A stretch of DNA of 64,000 bases from Siderastrea radians (GCA_964017195.1 OZ024895.1:6878001-6942000), one strand, 5' to 3'; positions 33,401-55,893 are shown, counted from the stretch's first letter. Notes: generated by a model not told the origin, from the letters alone. Translations and numbers: made by a program.

Positions 33401-36196
33401 TAACAAAAACGCCCACGATGGCATTACACTGGGGCTGAAAAATGACGAGAAACAAGCTCAGAAGACGAATATTTTTTTTATTATGAGAAGGAATTATACT
33501 GAACGCACGAGAGGACACAAGCGCAGCGTGCTTTAATATTCATTGCACGTGAATAACCGAGAAATAGACCAGAAAAAACAAAATAAAACTGTTGCTCGTT
33601 GAAAGGTAATAACGACCGAAACTTGACCAAGATCCAGCCTTCTTATCTAATAACAGAAATGTTTATTCAGCCTAAAACTTGCTGGAACATCAAAAAGAAT
33701 TGTTATTCTAACGTCAATCAATTTAAGAGAAAAATCTGTAAGGGCAGTTTAGAAATATTTCTATTTATGCAAATTACGGACTTTTTGGCTGATTTGTGCT
33801 GCATTTTAGCAGTTTTTAAATATAAATATCTTAAAATCGCAGCCACCTAGGAAGCTCAATGTACATTAAGAATGTTTTGATATCATAAAAGATCCTTCAA
33901 CTGAAGAGAGAAAGTGTTAAGTCTTATCTTTCTTGAAATATTGGAGAAAATTACAGGAATGACCAAAATTAGCCCGTAAAAAATTAATCATGATTTACGT
34001 GAAAACGCTCTTACAGATTTTTCCCTAATTTCGCATACAAGTTGTGTAGGTTGAGTAGTTCAAATAGTTCAAGTTTCGTCATAAAGTGTCTGACTAGTTT
34101 TCGAGATATTCGACATTATTTAAAAAGAGGGGTTGTCCATTACCGTTGCTATGGTGACAGCTGTTGCTAGGAAACCAGTGAGAAAATAAATTTTGATCAT
34201 TTGTTGAAAAGGTGGTGTAGTATCAAGGAAATCGAAGTTTATCTTCTATGTGAAAATTTGACTTCAAAAGATACACTCCAAGGCCAAAAAAACTGTTGCG
34301 AGCCTCCTTAAAGCTTGCAGCAAATACGCAGCAGTCACTTAGCTATTAAAGGCATTAAGGTCCTTCACAGTAAAGCTCTACTGCCAGGGTCAAGGTGATA
34401 TGGGTGAAGAAAGACATTGGTAAGGAAACTGGGCGACTGAAATGTGCGGTGGGCTAGTAGATTTTTGAAGCCCACTTTCCCGGTGGCTAGTGACTCAACA
34501 GATGTCAAACCCTGTTAAAGGTTGTAAAATAATAAAAGGAACTTTCAGCATCAGCATTTAAGACTATTCGTTGCACATTAATTCGTTTTAATTATATATT
34601 TTTTTGCTCATTTATTGTAATGTTTTTTCAACTTCCAAGACTTCTGGGGACTCGAGCCCCCCCCCCCCCCCTCCCCCTTCTACGGGCCTGGGTATTCTTG
34701 GTGCATGAAAGTAAGGGAACAATTGTTTTCCAGCTTTTAATTCGACTGGTGTTGTAACCACAAACTCCGACAACAAGACAATGGAACCAACAACAACCGT
34801 CTTCTGTGTAACGAAGCAATTCATGTATGTAAATATGTATGATTTGTGAAAAAAAAGTCCGAAGTCCCCCCTCTAAGCCAAAACAATAAGCACAAACTAG
34901 TTAGTCACATCGCAATTTCCCTGATAAAAACGATTTTAATGTTCTGGACTCGACGTTTTGAAGAGGTTTTTAACTTAAGCTAGTACACGTACCCTTTTTA
35001 GCTAATTTTCGTGTTCGAAAATTGTTATTTGCATGCCTACAACTCACGCCGAGGGGTGACTACTTTTTCTGCATTCTGGCACGGGAGGTTGAGGTGCCTA
35101 AATGTAGCACTAATTTTGTTTCGTATTTTTGGTCCATTACTATTTCCTCCCATTTCTCGAACCCTGAGCCGTTTAAAAAGAATCAGAGCAGATTTTGCCC
35201 TTCCCCTACCCCCTAGTAAAATTTCCATTCCAATGATTTGCATTGCGTGACGCGAATCTAGATAGAACTCTGGCCACGTTAGCGGCGACATGTGGTGATA
35301 AAAACCTTTTTGTGTATTGCCAACTAAGCAACACTGACCAGCAACTGAACCGTTGAGTAAGATGTCACAGTGTAGAAAGATGTCGAACGTTTTGGAAGAA
35401 AGGTTGTTGTTGAGCTGTTCGACCGTTTACAATACACTGACCCAGTTGGCGGTGTTCATTCGATGGCACCAACAGGACCAAAATACGTCGAACGGCAAGA
35501 GAATCACTCGGAAATGGCCTCTGCACCTGTCCTCTACAGCAAATGAGGTTAGAGCATTTCGAACTGTTTTTCTGTTTGACGTTTTCGATCTCATATGGCT
35601 CGAAACACATTAAAATATGTGCGTGACTCGCGAATGGAATGTTGCCAAGAAGGGTCAAACAACCTGCATTTTAACGAACTTTGAAAAGCTCTCGCGTCGC
35701 TCTCAATCATTTGCCCAAAGAAATTTTTGCAGCAATCCTGAGAACATCTTTTCTTAATTCAACAGCCAGAAGCTGAATCGATTTGAAGGTTGAGCACATG
35801 GTGAAAAATAATTTAATTCACGAAGTACTTTTCCTGATGAGAAATGTATACTTTCAAAATTAAATTATTTCAAACACAAAGACCAACGCAGTTTCTACCA
35901 AAATCAGTTTTGAAGCTCTTGAGAGATTGCAAAAGTAAAATTGAGTGTTTAAAAGACGACAGAGGGATTTGTTTTTGCACGCGAACGCCTCAAATTGATG
36001 TCATAATTTACTGCTTCAAATGGCGATTTTAACGGAAGTTCGTTATTTGCATTTTTCTTTGAAATAAAAGGATATTTTGCCAAAAAAAGTATCCAGTGAT
36101 TTTAGTTATACCCTAACCTATCTAACATTAAAATATGAAAGAAATCGAATTTTCCACCCTTGCCGCGTTATGTTTGATTTTTACAGACAAGTGCTC
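30436..36196. mobile_element. 5.8-kb TTAA-flanked foldback element with about 860-bp terminal inverted repeats
   Basis: TTAA lies at 30432-30435 and 36197-36200. The arms 30436-31299 and 35342-36196 are almost identical inverted copies. An 86-codon reading frame inside the arms (minus 31028-31288, plus 35353-35613) translates identically in both, and the opposing frame differs by one Met/Val. The ends read GAGCGCCTGTCTGTAAAAAT and ATTTTTACAGACAAGTGCTC. The 4-kb middle carries a second TTAA-flanked palindrome (32469-34307) and no recognisable transposase. TTAA targets suggest a piggyBac- or Kolobok-mobilised non-autonomous element. Confidence 0.8.
32469..34307. mobile_element. nested TTAA-flanked palindrome with about 850-bp arms
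   Basis: TTAA lies at 32465-32468 and 34308-34311. The left arm 32469-33320 and right arm 33454-34307 are inverted copies at high identity, starting GGAGGCTCGCAACAG and separated by a spacer of about 133 bp. There is no transposase ORF; the ORFs inside arise from the symmetric arms. It lies wholly inside the larger foldback at 30436-36196, so it was inserted there or formed with it. Confidence 0.85.
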
Positions 36197-36200
36197 TTAA

Positions 36201-38407
36201 ATTGTCTCTTAAGAATCAAGTGTATGGACAACTGTGCAAGGAATATCACAGTCTTGTAATGTCATGTGACAGCCAAGTGACTCATTTTACTTCAGAAACT
36301 TTTCTCAAGCCCTTGCCCAGCTCCAGGTTCGTGACCTGAAATTGAGCACCCAAAAGGTAAATGATACTGTGCACAATTTGCCCAAACTATAATGTCCACA
36401 TCATACAAAATTTCCTTTCACTTTGCTCTGTTCAAGACACATAGGAAGTAGCAAGAGGGGTGGAAAACTGTCAAGAATATAGAAATTAGGCAGAATTTTC
36501 TCCTTTTGATGGAGTGCTTCTGTCACTTACATGCTTGGGTTATTACTTTGGGATTTGTTTAGCATATTCCTTAACTTCAAATTCTTTAGAGGTTGCAGTT
36601 AATGTTTTAATTTTATTTTCAAACCTGAAGTACATCCCAGATGTAAGAGATTCCCAATCACACCAGAATAAAACAAAGCAAAGATCATATTTTATTGTTT
36701 ATTTGAAGATGTTGCAGCATTTATTGCCTTGGCCAGAAAGTCAGTTTTTGCTTAAAGAGCTTATTTCCTTTAACAGTTAGGCCATGCTTTCGGGTATTAT
36801 GTTTGGTGACTAGAGGTTTTCATCTTGCAATTTCAAAGTCATTGCAGAGCCAGACAATTTAAAGTTACAAACCTGCCCTCTGTCAACTTTTTTCACACAA
36901 CATAAGCAACTCCAATAAGGCAAAAATCAGATCCTTGGCTGCATGATAACATACACTCTCTGCTGTTCCCAAAAAGAAACAACATTGTTTTTGAACACTC
37001 ATCAACACCATCCTGGGGGATAACACTGGTGACATAGACTTATGGGGAAGGGTGGTAATTGCAAAAAAGTGGGGGCAGAACTAAACCCCCAAAATACCTA
37101 TGGGCCAGTGCTAAGCCCTCAAAAATACCATGATAATTTCTTAACCAAATGATGCCCAGTTTGTGTTTATCTCAGCAAACTCAAACTTACTATTAATATT
37201 GTAGTCCAAAAGACAGTTGGCAATTTATTTTTTTTTAATTTAAAAAAATGCCAAAATCACAAATTCCAAATCCAAAAAGTGTTCACACTCCCCTCACTCC
37301 ATAACCCATGTATGGGACATCCTGTGGACATCGTTCACTTTGTCTGAAGGGCTCATATCAGGGCTATTGCAATTTTCATATCAGGGAAATGATTAAGGGA
37401 AATTATCTGAAATCTTGACAAAATGAACAGGATTCCTTGAGGCCATCCCACCGGGATGGATTCCATTAAATGTTTTATTTCTCAGCCATTAAAACCATTC
37501 AAAGACTTAAAAAATTAAACACTGTGGATAGTGCCCATCTATCTGAAGACCATCCAAACTCATCTGATAACTTCAGATCACGGAACTGCTTTATTTTCTA
37601 AAGAGTTGCCTCAATTGTGCTGAAGTCCTAGATTCTCTTAGTTAACATTTTTTAGTAAACAAAGGATAAAGGTCAATCCGAGTAACCGCATTTCGTGCCT
37701 AATATATTGACAACAGAATACAGGTTTGATGGAAAATTTGGAACTGCTACCGTTGCAAATGCTCACTAATTACATTCCCTACTGAGCCTAAACTCGTAGA
37801 AATAAACCTTTTTAAAGAGAGCAGTTCCCCTGTCTATGTACTACAAAGCCCTTTTGACAAGGAAGCTTAAGCTTATATCAATTTTAATTAAGCTGGATTG
37901 ATACATGTACTTCAGAAGTCCAGTCATTTTGAACAAAATTTACCTCTGCTGAAGTAGTTTCCCCAAAAATCTTTTGATCTTTCTTTTTATGACACTGCTC
38001 AATCGCTAGCAAGAACCACGAGGAACTAGCGGTCCCACGTTGTACGCTATTTCCTGCATCCTCTCAAAACACAGCCCCACACCAATATCTCTTTCTATCT
38101 GCATCCAAACAACACATTGCCTGAACAATCGGAATACGAACATCGAGTTCCAAATGCTTACATTAATGGTCATGTGTACGTATGGAAAGGCACAGAAAAC
38201 ACACGAACCATTCCTTGTAGTTAAATTTTGAAATGGTATGAGTCATGATTCGATATCGTGCAAGCACTTCTGCTCAGATCAGATAAAATCGGCTGTCAAG
38301 CCAAAAAAGTAACGGAAAAGTAATTGAAGGGGCATCGTTGAATGTAGGTGAGCCTTGACGCTTCCAAATGCAAAAATAGCACGCTAGATACTATTCCCAC
38401 TAGGTAT
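36201..38407. other. intronic DNA without recognised genes
   Basis: About 2.2 kb of AT-rich sequence with scattered short ORFs and no terminal repeats noticed. Around 37010-37330 there is purine-rich sequence with 'ccccaaaatacc/ccctcaaaaatacc' repeats, perhaps from an old element. Confidence 0.3.
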
Positions 38408-38412
38408 TAACA

Positions 38413-39161
38413 CAGGGACGGCGGAGCCGGGGAGGCTGGGGGGGCTTTATCCCCCCCACTTTTGAGGAGGATGGCATTTTATTTTGTTTTAGTATATGGT
38501 ACGTATAAAGAAATACGAAACTTGTAATACAATGGCCTTTGTAAAACACCATTTTATAGTTTTTTAGGTATCAAATGTAGTTACTGTTATTGACAGTTGT
38601 TGCCATTCCAGATGCATGTTTTAGCAAGGGATCGTTTCTCAAAGCATTGTTGACTTAATAGCAAACTACTTCTGTTAATGTTATTTCGATTCATGTACAA
38701 TAGTTATTCGAGAAAATACATAAGAGTATTTGCCAGATGAAACTAGTGTTTAAATTGTTATTGCTTGATTAAGTCACAAGAATTTACAAAGCTACAACTT
38801 TATACAAACTTCGTCGGAAACTTTTCGCGTTTACATATTTTTAACATTTTCTCAGCGTGTGCTTCCTTCCCACAGAAGAGAAGCTTGTGTCAAAAAACCG
38901 CAGGTTAGCGTAGGAGACCGGAAGGCTGAGAAATAACCTCCAAAATATTGCTGTAAGCACTAAAAGTACCTTTCATTTTACGCGTTATCCAGGCTAATTA
39001 TTTCAAGAAGTATCTCGCGGAGAATGCTGTAAATACGATTTCCGAGACTCCAGATTTCAAAATTTTCGGGGGGAGGATGCCCCCAGACCCCCCTACCAAC
39101 TCGCGCCTCCGGCGCTCGTTTTAAGCCCCCCCCCACTTCAAAATACGCTCCGCCGTCCCTG
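38413..39161. mobile_element. hAT-like non-autonomous element, copy 1 (5-bp duplication TAACA)
   Basis: The ends are CAGGGACGGCGGAGC and GCTCCGCCGTCCCTG, flanked by TAACA at 38408-38412 and 39162-39166. It contains a G/C-run next to each end and the block GGATGCCCCCAGACCCCCCT. The copy at 60746-61442 is the same family reversed (shared GTACTTTTA and CAGCAATATTTTGGAGGT on opposite strands). CA...TG ends with 5-bp duplications fit a hAT subgroup. No transposase. Confidence 0.85.
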
Positions 39162-39237
39162 TAACAGCAAAATTTACAAGAGATTGATGACCCTTCTTCA
39201 ATCAGACGGCGCCATCGTGGATTTGGCATTATTCACT

Positions 39238-39326
39238 AGGCGTTCTCGCGGTATGTCATTCGGTGACGTCACGAAATTTCGCGCCAAGTCGTGTGAGCGA
39301 GAAGAGAACGCCTGGGTACTAGGCTG
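39238..39326. mobile_element. short MITE, second copy (inverted relative to 27768-27862)
   Basis: AGGCGTTCTC at the left and GAGAACGCCT at the right, with TCATTCGGTGACGTCAC inside. The reverse complement aligns with the copy at 27768-27862 throughout, including the flank word GTACTAGGCTGG. Confidence 0.75.
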
Positions 39327-39424
39327 GTATGTAAAGTTTCCCACGTGTCGAAATTGAGACAATAGACGGATCACGTGAAATATTATTAAAAAGTTGGGAA
39401 TCAATTTAACCTTGTCCGAAGACT

Positions 39425-39625
39425 GCTCTCTCCTCCGCAGACTCCGCAGAGGCCTTCTACAGTCGCGCCTTGGGGAAAAAAATATACCCGCGGCGCGCGG
39501 AGGCTGGGAAGAGGAAAAATTAAAGCGCGCGGGGAACGCTGGGAACCCGTTTTCTCTCTCCAGCGCTTCCGCTCCCGTTTCTTTCTCTGGTGTTTACTAA
39601 CAGGAGCGTCTGCGGAGGAGAGAGC
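39425..39625. mobile_element. GC-rich MITE immediately upstream of the 214-codon ORF
   Basis: The ends are GCTCTCTCCTCCGCAGAC and GTCTGCGGAGGAGAGAGC, exact 18-bp inverted repeats (the right one after a short GC spacer word). GAAGACT flanks at 39418-39424 and 39626-39632, a direct duplication of 7 bp. The right duplication ends 15 bp before the start codon of the ORF at 39648, so the MITE forms its immediate upstream region. Confidence 0.75.
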
Positions 39626-39647
39626 GAAGACTGCAAAACAAGTCAAA

Positions 39648-40292
39648 ATGGATAAGAAGCGTTTTTTAAGTTTTAGGTCTGACTGGGCAAAAATCAAAGA
39701 CAACATCGCCAACAAAAGCACTGCACAAGTTGAGAAAATATTTCAGCAGTTGGTGGAAGTCTATCCAGAATTAAATATGCCTGAAGAAGAGTTACCTGCT
39801 TTGGTTCCGAAGAATCCAAGGAAGGATCATTGTGTTGACAACAGTGTGGACAATGTAAGGCAAAAACTTATTGCCAGTATTCAGGACCAACGATTTTTTG
39901 ACTACTCGGGCTTTCAAGTTGTTTTGGATAATGAACAGACTTGTCTTGAATCACTCCGTACGATCCGTTCTCTTGACGCTGCTGTAGATGATGCAAGAAA
40001 ACGGACTATTTATTTTTCATGCCTGCAGGGGCAAGTGTTAAAGAGACTCCGGGAAATTACTGGTGAAGGAATGACTGCGTTATTGCGATTAACTAATTAT
40101 TCAAAGTCGCATGCTTATTTCTTGATTAGACTTTACGAATTAGCTGAAACTTATCACAAGATAATGTATTCGAATTTGCCTGTAAGATTTTTTAATTGCA
40201 ATTTTAATGTTATTGTTCAAATTTGTGGGGAAAATGTGGAAGCTTTTAAACAAACAGCCGAGTTGTATTGTACAAGGGGTTCACGCATATAA
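39648..40292 (+). CDS. intact intronless ORF of unknown family, 214 codons
   Basis: The family is not recognised. The protein starts MDKKRFLSFRSDWAKIKDNI and appears soluble and mostly helical, with no signal peptide or membrane segment. The first 60 residues form an amphipathic acidic region. The C-half has an aromatic-rich helical stretch (YSKSHAYFLIRLYELAETYH, about residues 148-167) followed by LPVRFFNCNFNVIVQICGEN. It lies within ANKRD39 intron 1 on the opposite strand. A start in good context (gtcaaaATGG) and an uninterrupted frame in a region full of broken genes suggest it may be real. It could be a retrocopy, a lineage-specific gene or the cargo of an unrecognised element. Confidence 0.5.
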   Translation: MDKKRFLSFRSDWAKIKDNIANKSTAQVEKIFQQLVEVYPELNMPEEELPALVPKNPRKDHCVDNSVDNVRQKLIASIQDQRFFDYSGFQVVLDNEQTCLESLRTIRSLDAAVDDARKRTIYFSCLQGQVLKRLREITGEGMTALLRLTNYSKSHAYFLIRLYELAETYHKIMYSNLPVRFFNCNFNVIVQICGENVEAFKQTAELYCTRGSRI

Positions 40293-40739
40293 AAGACTGG
40301 CTCCCCTCTCCAAAAATTCTATATTTTTATTAAGCAAAACAAATGCTTCTTTAAAGCTCTCAATATATTTGTCAACCTGGCAAACAAAAATAAATATCTG
40401 ACAGAAGTTCATTCTTTTTCAAATCAATTTCTTCTTTTAAGTAGTAAATTTGGTCTTCCAAGGTACATGTTCTGCATCTGAGACGGTCAATTTCGATCAA
40501 CAGCATTCAGGGAAATTATAACCCTCTTGCCTAACAGGAGCCCGGTAGCCTGTGGTGCCCAAAACAGTTCCTTGGGCACCTAAATTTTTGCTGTAGCACG
40601 TAACACTTTTTACAGATTGGGCTCCTAACTTTTCAGCTTTTGGCCTTGTGGGCTCCTTTAAATTATTTGTAGGCAGCAGCCTTGGAATGTCACAAAAACA
40701 GTGTGATTGGTTCTCTTCAGTACTGTGTGGATGAACCAC
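40293..40739. other. 3' flank of the 214-codon ORF, no features
   Basis: Mixed sequence with a 'gggcacctaaatttttgctgtagcac' type repeat-like stretch near 40575. No gene recognised. Confidence 0.3.
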
Positions 40740-41100
40740 TTGGCATCAAATGGGAAAAATGTGTTAAATTTCTAGGAATATTTATCACATAATATGTGAC
40801 ATACAGCTACTGGTTGAAAAAACTTTCAAACAAAGATTGAAAAAAATCAGAAACACGATTAATCTTTGGAAATTAAGAGGACTATCCATACATGGTTAAC
40901 ATTATTAAATCATTTCTACTGCCCTAGTTCTGTGTCTAAATATGCGGCCAGAAGTTATAAAAGACTTGAATATCTCTAATGGTCCACTTTTTATGGAATG
41001 GGAAAGACAAAGTGACCCATAAGCCCAGGAAAAGGACTCAATGTTGTAATGCATTGTGAAAATAGGAAATGTATTTATGTATACACACACAACCAAAAAA
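40740..41100 (+). pseudogene. decayed L1/Tx1-type LINE ORF2 fragment
   Basis: Translated in shifting frames, the sequence gives KCVKFLGIF, then LKKIRNTINLWK-like, LRGLSIHG and FLWNGKDKV. These phrases fit the region just after the reverse transcriptase in L1/Tx1 elements (compare the full copy at 12647-17869, which has ALGIYF, LNIWSSRDISVYGKI and FIWKYKQPKIKR). Several frameshifts and stops. A small, old remnant. Confidence 0.6.
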
Positions 41101-41618
41101 TTTCTGTAAAAATAATTATTTAAAAAAATTAAAACAAAAACTCAAAAGTCACCTTTGGCTTCAATCTTACTCTACTTGGTTAAAAAATATTGCCAATATT
41201 TTGAAGTAGTCACAGAGAGTAGTAAGGCAAAAGGTAGATAGGTTTTTATCCTGGTCCTTGGAGTGTCAGGTTTCCACAAAATAATGTGCTAAACATTTCT
41301 GAAGACATGCAAAGATGTTCCAAAGAATTTCAGAAGTTTTGAGTAAACCGATTACTCCCCATTGCAAGTATGAACTTTAGACCTCCCCATTTCCCTTCAA
41401 AGTTGAAGAATTTGGGATAAGTATAGTGACTTACATTTACTATTCCTTTCTCCAACTGGATCGAGTTTGCATATTTTTCAAAAGTGGATCAAATTAATTT
41501 TGTGAGCCTGCAGGCACCACAAATTGGTCCATAGGCATCAGTTGGCAAGAAATCAAAGGCTTAGGCCCTCAACTACGAGGCTCACATATAAGGCATGAGA
41601 GTAAGGATCAGTATGCAT
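41101..41618. other. intronic DNA, possibly more decayed LINE
   Basis: AT-rich sequence after the LINE fragment. Nothing certain recognised. Confidence 0.3.
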
Positions 41619-41730
41619 TTCTGGGAAACTGCCCACCTAACCCTCCCCTGACCCAACATTGACACCACATAATTTATTTAAGTCAAGGCAAAATGTTGAG
41701 TTAAGGGAGGGGTAGGGGATGTCAAGTGTA
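41619..41730. mobile_element. hairpin MITE (TTTCTGGGAAAC family), copy 1
   Basis: GCATTTCTGGGAAACTGCCC with CACCTAACCCTCCCCTGACC on the left, and AAATGTTGAGTTAAGGGAGG with GGTAGGGGAT on the right, form an imperfect hairpin. A related copy lies at 47327-47440. Confidence 0.6.
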
Positions 41731-42205
41731 AAGGAGGCAGGCAAAGAGTAGTTTGAGGGAGTTAGCAGGATGTGAAAGAAACAGGAGTTACAACAATGTT
41801 AATAATACTTTCCTATAACAAAGAGTGCAAAGTTGCATGAACCAACAAAAAGGGGTGGGAACAAGGATTAAAGGGTGTGCCCAGGAGGCAGGAAGTTTGG
41901 ACCACCACCCACCCCTCCCCTCACATGAGAGTTGGTTAGTATAGCCCACCTTTTCTCAAGGTACAGTGTAAAGGTAAGAGGCCATATGAGCCACAGGACA
42001 CCCACAGAGCCGGAGCTCAACCTGGTTCTTACCAGCATGAAACCCTGGATGGGCTGCTAGTCCATCGCAGGATTACCCCTGTATGTACAGGGGTAACCCA
42101 ATATATAATACCCCAATGTATAATACCCATTTATACACCTGGGTGGAGAGAGATAGTGTTGTGTAAAGTTTCTTGTCAAAGGAAACAAATTATGGCAGGG
42201 ACCAG

Positions 42206-42444
42206 GGGCCCGTTTCTCGAAACTCCCGATAACTTTCCGGGCCCGGTAAGTATTTTTTCGAGCTCATTCATTTGTCAGCCAATGGTAACTATTGGCGCAA
42301 ACTTAACGATACTCTTCACGAAATTATAAAGATTAAAATTTAGCTTTCAAGATCAATAAATATTGTATAGCTATTTGAGAATATTGTGCACCTAAAATAG
42401 TTTTCGGGCCCGGAAAGTTATCGGGAGTTACGAGAAACGGGCCC
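42206..42444. mobile_element. PIF/Harbinger-like MITE with 3-bp CAG duplication
   Basis: 239 bp with about 39-bp terminal inverted repeats starting GGGCCCGTTTCTCGAAACTC and containing GATAACTTTCCGGGCCCG, against CGGGCCCGGAAAGTTATC at the right. CAG flanks at 42203-42205 and 42445-42447. Three-base targets and GGGCCC ends fit PIF/Harbinger. It sits 80 bp inside ANKRD39 intron 1. Confidence 0.8.
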
Positions 42445-42524
42445 CAGGTCTCAAACAGCTACATCACTGTGCCCCCAAGGTCGTTTCCCAAGACCTACTT
42501 AAAAGACATTATAATTTCACTCAC

Positions 42525-42731
42525 CAGTGCTGTGTATCCTGAGCTATCTCTTGCATCAGGGTCCCCTCCCTTGTCCAAAAGTAACCTGACCCTTTTCACG
42601 TTGCCGTCAAGAGCAGCTTGCCAAATTCCTCTTTCAAAGTCCATTTCGGTTAAGGACTGGGCATATAATGAGGATTTTGACACACAATCACAACCTTGTG
42701 TGCTGCCTGTATGCTCACACGATCCTTCCAT
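42525..42731 (-). CDS. ANKRD39: ANKRD39 first coding exon
   Basis: The ATG on the complement at 42729-42731 opens a frame of 69 residues ending SGYTAL at donor CTG|GTGAGT. The first 27 residues are variable and Cys-containing (GSTQGCDCVSKSS). Then EMDFERGIWQAALDGNVKRV begins the first ankyrin repeat, a phrase strongly typical of ANKRD39. It continues in phase at 4857-5063. The gene is transcribed leftward, away from NKAP. Identification rests on the MDFERGIW phrase, the repeat order and the exact intron phase. Confidence 0.88.
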
Positions 42732-43171
42732 GTCATTTCAAAGAATTTAAACGCGAGGAACATTTGATTTTCACCGGCAGATTTATTTAGACGTTATGTA
42801 CGATGTCATAAACAGTACCTCGGACAAACAATGTACGCCATGTATGATGACATCAAATATAAGACCTATAATTTATAATTATATTGAAGAGTAAACAGTC
42901 TAAAAAATGATAATAAAAAATAGAGTCCACTTTTGTCAAGTTCCAACACTTGCTCAAATGAAAAAGTATCCGCAAAGATTGAATTTTAAAAAAAGGCAAA
43001 AAAGGAGTATTGTTACATCGAATGGTAAAGAGCATGACCGTGAAGACCCTGGATACCACAAACCCCCAAACTGGTTACCATTCTCCTTTGCCACTTTTCA
43101 GACTCGTTTGTCAAGATCGAAGTGTTTTTGTTGTGCGAACACTGTGTGATCCTTGCAATTTTTCGTAAAAA
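42732..43171. promoter_or_regulatory. bidirectional ANKRD39/NKAP intergenic promoter region
   Basis: Only 440 bp separate the two start codons, which point away from each other. This interval must hold the 5' UTRs and core promoters of both genes. No TATA box was identified with confidence. Confidence 0.65.
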
Positions 43172-54255
<11,084 letters not shown>

Positions 54256-55893
54256 TTTATTCTACCATAGAGCCCCCCCCCCCGCCCCCACACCATCATA
54301 CAGATGTACGAGCTCATTGCATAAGCCTTCCGGCCACACAGGGCTCAGATGAGTGATCGTGTAAAATGCTATTCCAGCTTCAAGCCATGTAAAATACAAA
54401 AAATCTCGTTTTGCACAATATGATGCCAAGCTGGTCCTTCACAATCCAAAAAAAAACTGTTACTTGCGCTGCTTCTGTTTCCTTCGTTCCTGACATTTGC
54501 ATGCCGCCATTGTACGTCATTTGAAATATATATTTTTAACTGCAAACACTGAGAAGAGGCACAATGCATGATCGTCGTTTGAAGAAACGTTTTCTCTGAA
54601 AACAGAACTTTATTTACGGGCTTTAGTTGTGAGAAAACTAGTCACTGTAAGTCAATATTGACGAACTTTGATACAAGCCTTCAGTAATTTTCCCGCTACA
54701 TAAATACACCTAATGCTGTATAAAGCAAAGAAGACAAATGAATGGACTTTTTCACCTTGGGACGCATGGTCAAATTTTCAAACAATCATTCAGCTTAACT
54801 GCAGAATACCCTGTCATTTCGACTAACGTCTACGTTGCCAGCTACGTAATACCCAGAAATAAATAACTTGTATATCTCTCGTTCTAAAACGTAGCGTAAG
54901 ACTGATGACAAAAACAACACGTGTATGCCTCGTTTTAAAAACTTACCGTAAGAAGTTACAGTAGAAGGGATCCCTCTACTAAATATGAAAAAAAAGAGCA
55001 AACATATCATGAACCTTGAATTCAAATTGTTTGTGGCCAGCTTCAAACACATATTCCTCTCTTGAATTCAGATACTTTCCGCGGACTGTACACCACATAG
55101 GCAGTTTCTAAGGCAGCCTAAAACTGTGGAAACTATTTTCCCTTACACAGCATATGTGGTAGCCAAAGTTCATAAGGCGTGCGATGTGACAGAGTATTCT
55201 GCAGTTACAGTAACCCCAGACGGGTGCTACTGCTCGAGAAAAAACGTACTGAATCCATGACATTTCTTAGAAGGGAACACGTCGAGCACAGGCAGCCCCA
55301 TAATTGTCTCCACCCCGCCCTGCTAAATTTGTTGCTGCTTTTTTTTGCCTTAAAGACTCTTACTACCCCTCTTTAGTTTCGCCAGAGGGGAACTGACTTC
55401 CCACGTTACACTTCTCACGCCTGACTTGCTTTCCAAGCCATCCCATTTTGCGGGGCTGGACGGTAGTGGAGAGCGCCAAGTGCTAAAGGGTGCGCAGAAG
55501 TTAGACACTTTCGTCATTATGATATTAGCCAGTCTAACAACAACAACAGCATAACTTATTGTACCATAATTTATAGTTGACTAGTCACAATTACTATATT
55601 TCAAACTACAAGATGGTAACTAATCACCCAAAAATAACGTTAGGAGCTTAACCAGTTGGTTGACCAAAATTTATTCATTGAAATAGTTATTAGTGCCAGA
55701 TAGTGGACGTAGGACTATTGCCTTACAATAAGATTTATTTCATGAATTCATTAAATTCACTAAATTCGTTGAATTCACTAAAGCGTGCAATTCTACTTTT
55801 TTCATCTTCACAACATCAGGCAGTTATGGAAATACTTGTTGTGTGAAAGTTAACTAGCACTAGTTCATGCCTTCATTACCAGTCGAATTGACT
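54256..55893. other. NKAP 3' flank and intergenic DNA
   Basis: A C-run follows the NKAP stop at about 54272-54288, then AT-rich sequence. Short ORFs are unremarkable. GAATTC-rich TTAAATTCACTAAATTCGTT repeats occur near 55745-55785. No gene recognised. Confidence 0.35.

Larger units (their letters stand above)
5064..42524 (-). other. ANKRD39 intron 1, about 37.5 kb, filled with mobile elements
   Basis: Donor CTG|GTGAGT (42519-42525 on the complement) and acceptor TTTCCAG|CAT (5064-5066) bound a 37,461-bp intron, with the codon phase preserved. It contains the Polinton, two LINEs, a Crypton remnant, the minisatellite, the foldback elements and several MITEs listed separately, plus the 214-codon ORF at 39648-40292 on the opposite strand. 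The span is inferred from exon order. An assembly misjoin is the alternative. Confidence 0.7.

Noticed and set aside
31028..35658. Pairs of identical ORFs as possible duplicated genes (86 and 97 codons)
   Set aside because: They lie in the inverted arms of the TTAA foldback, overlap each other on opposite strands and resemble no known protein.
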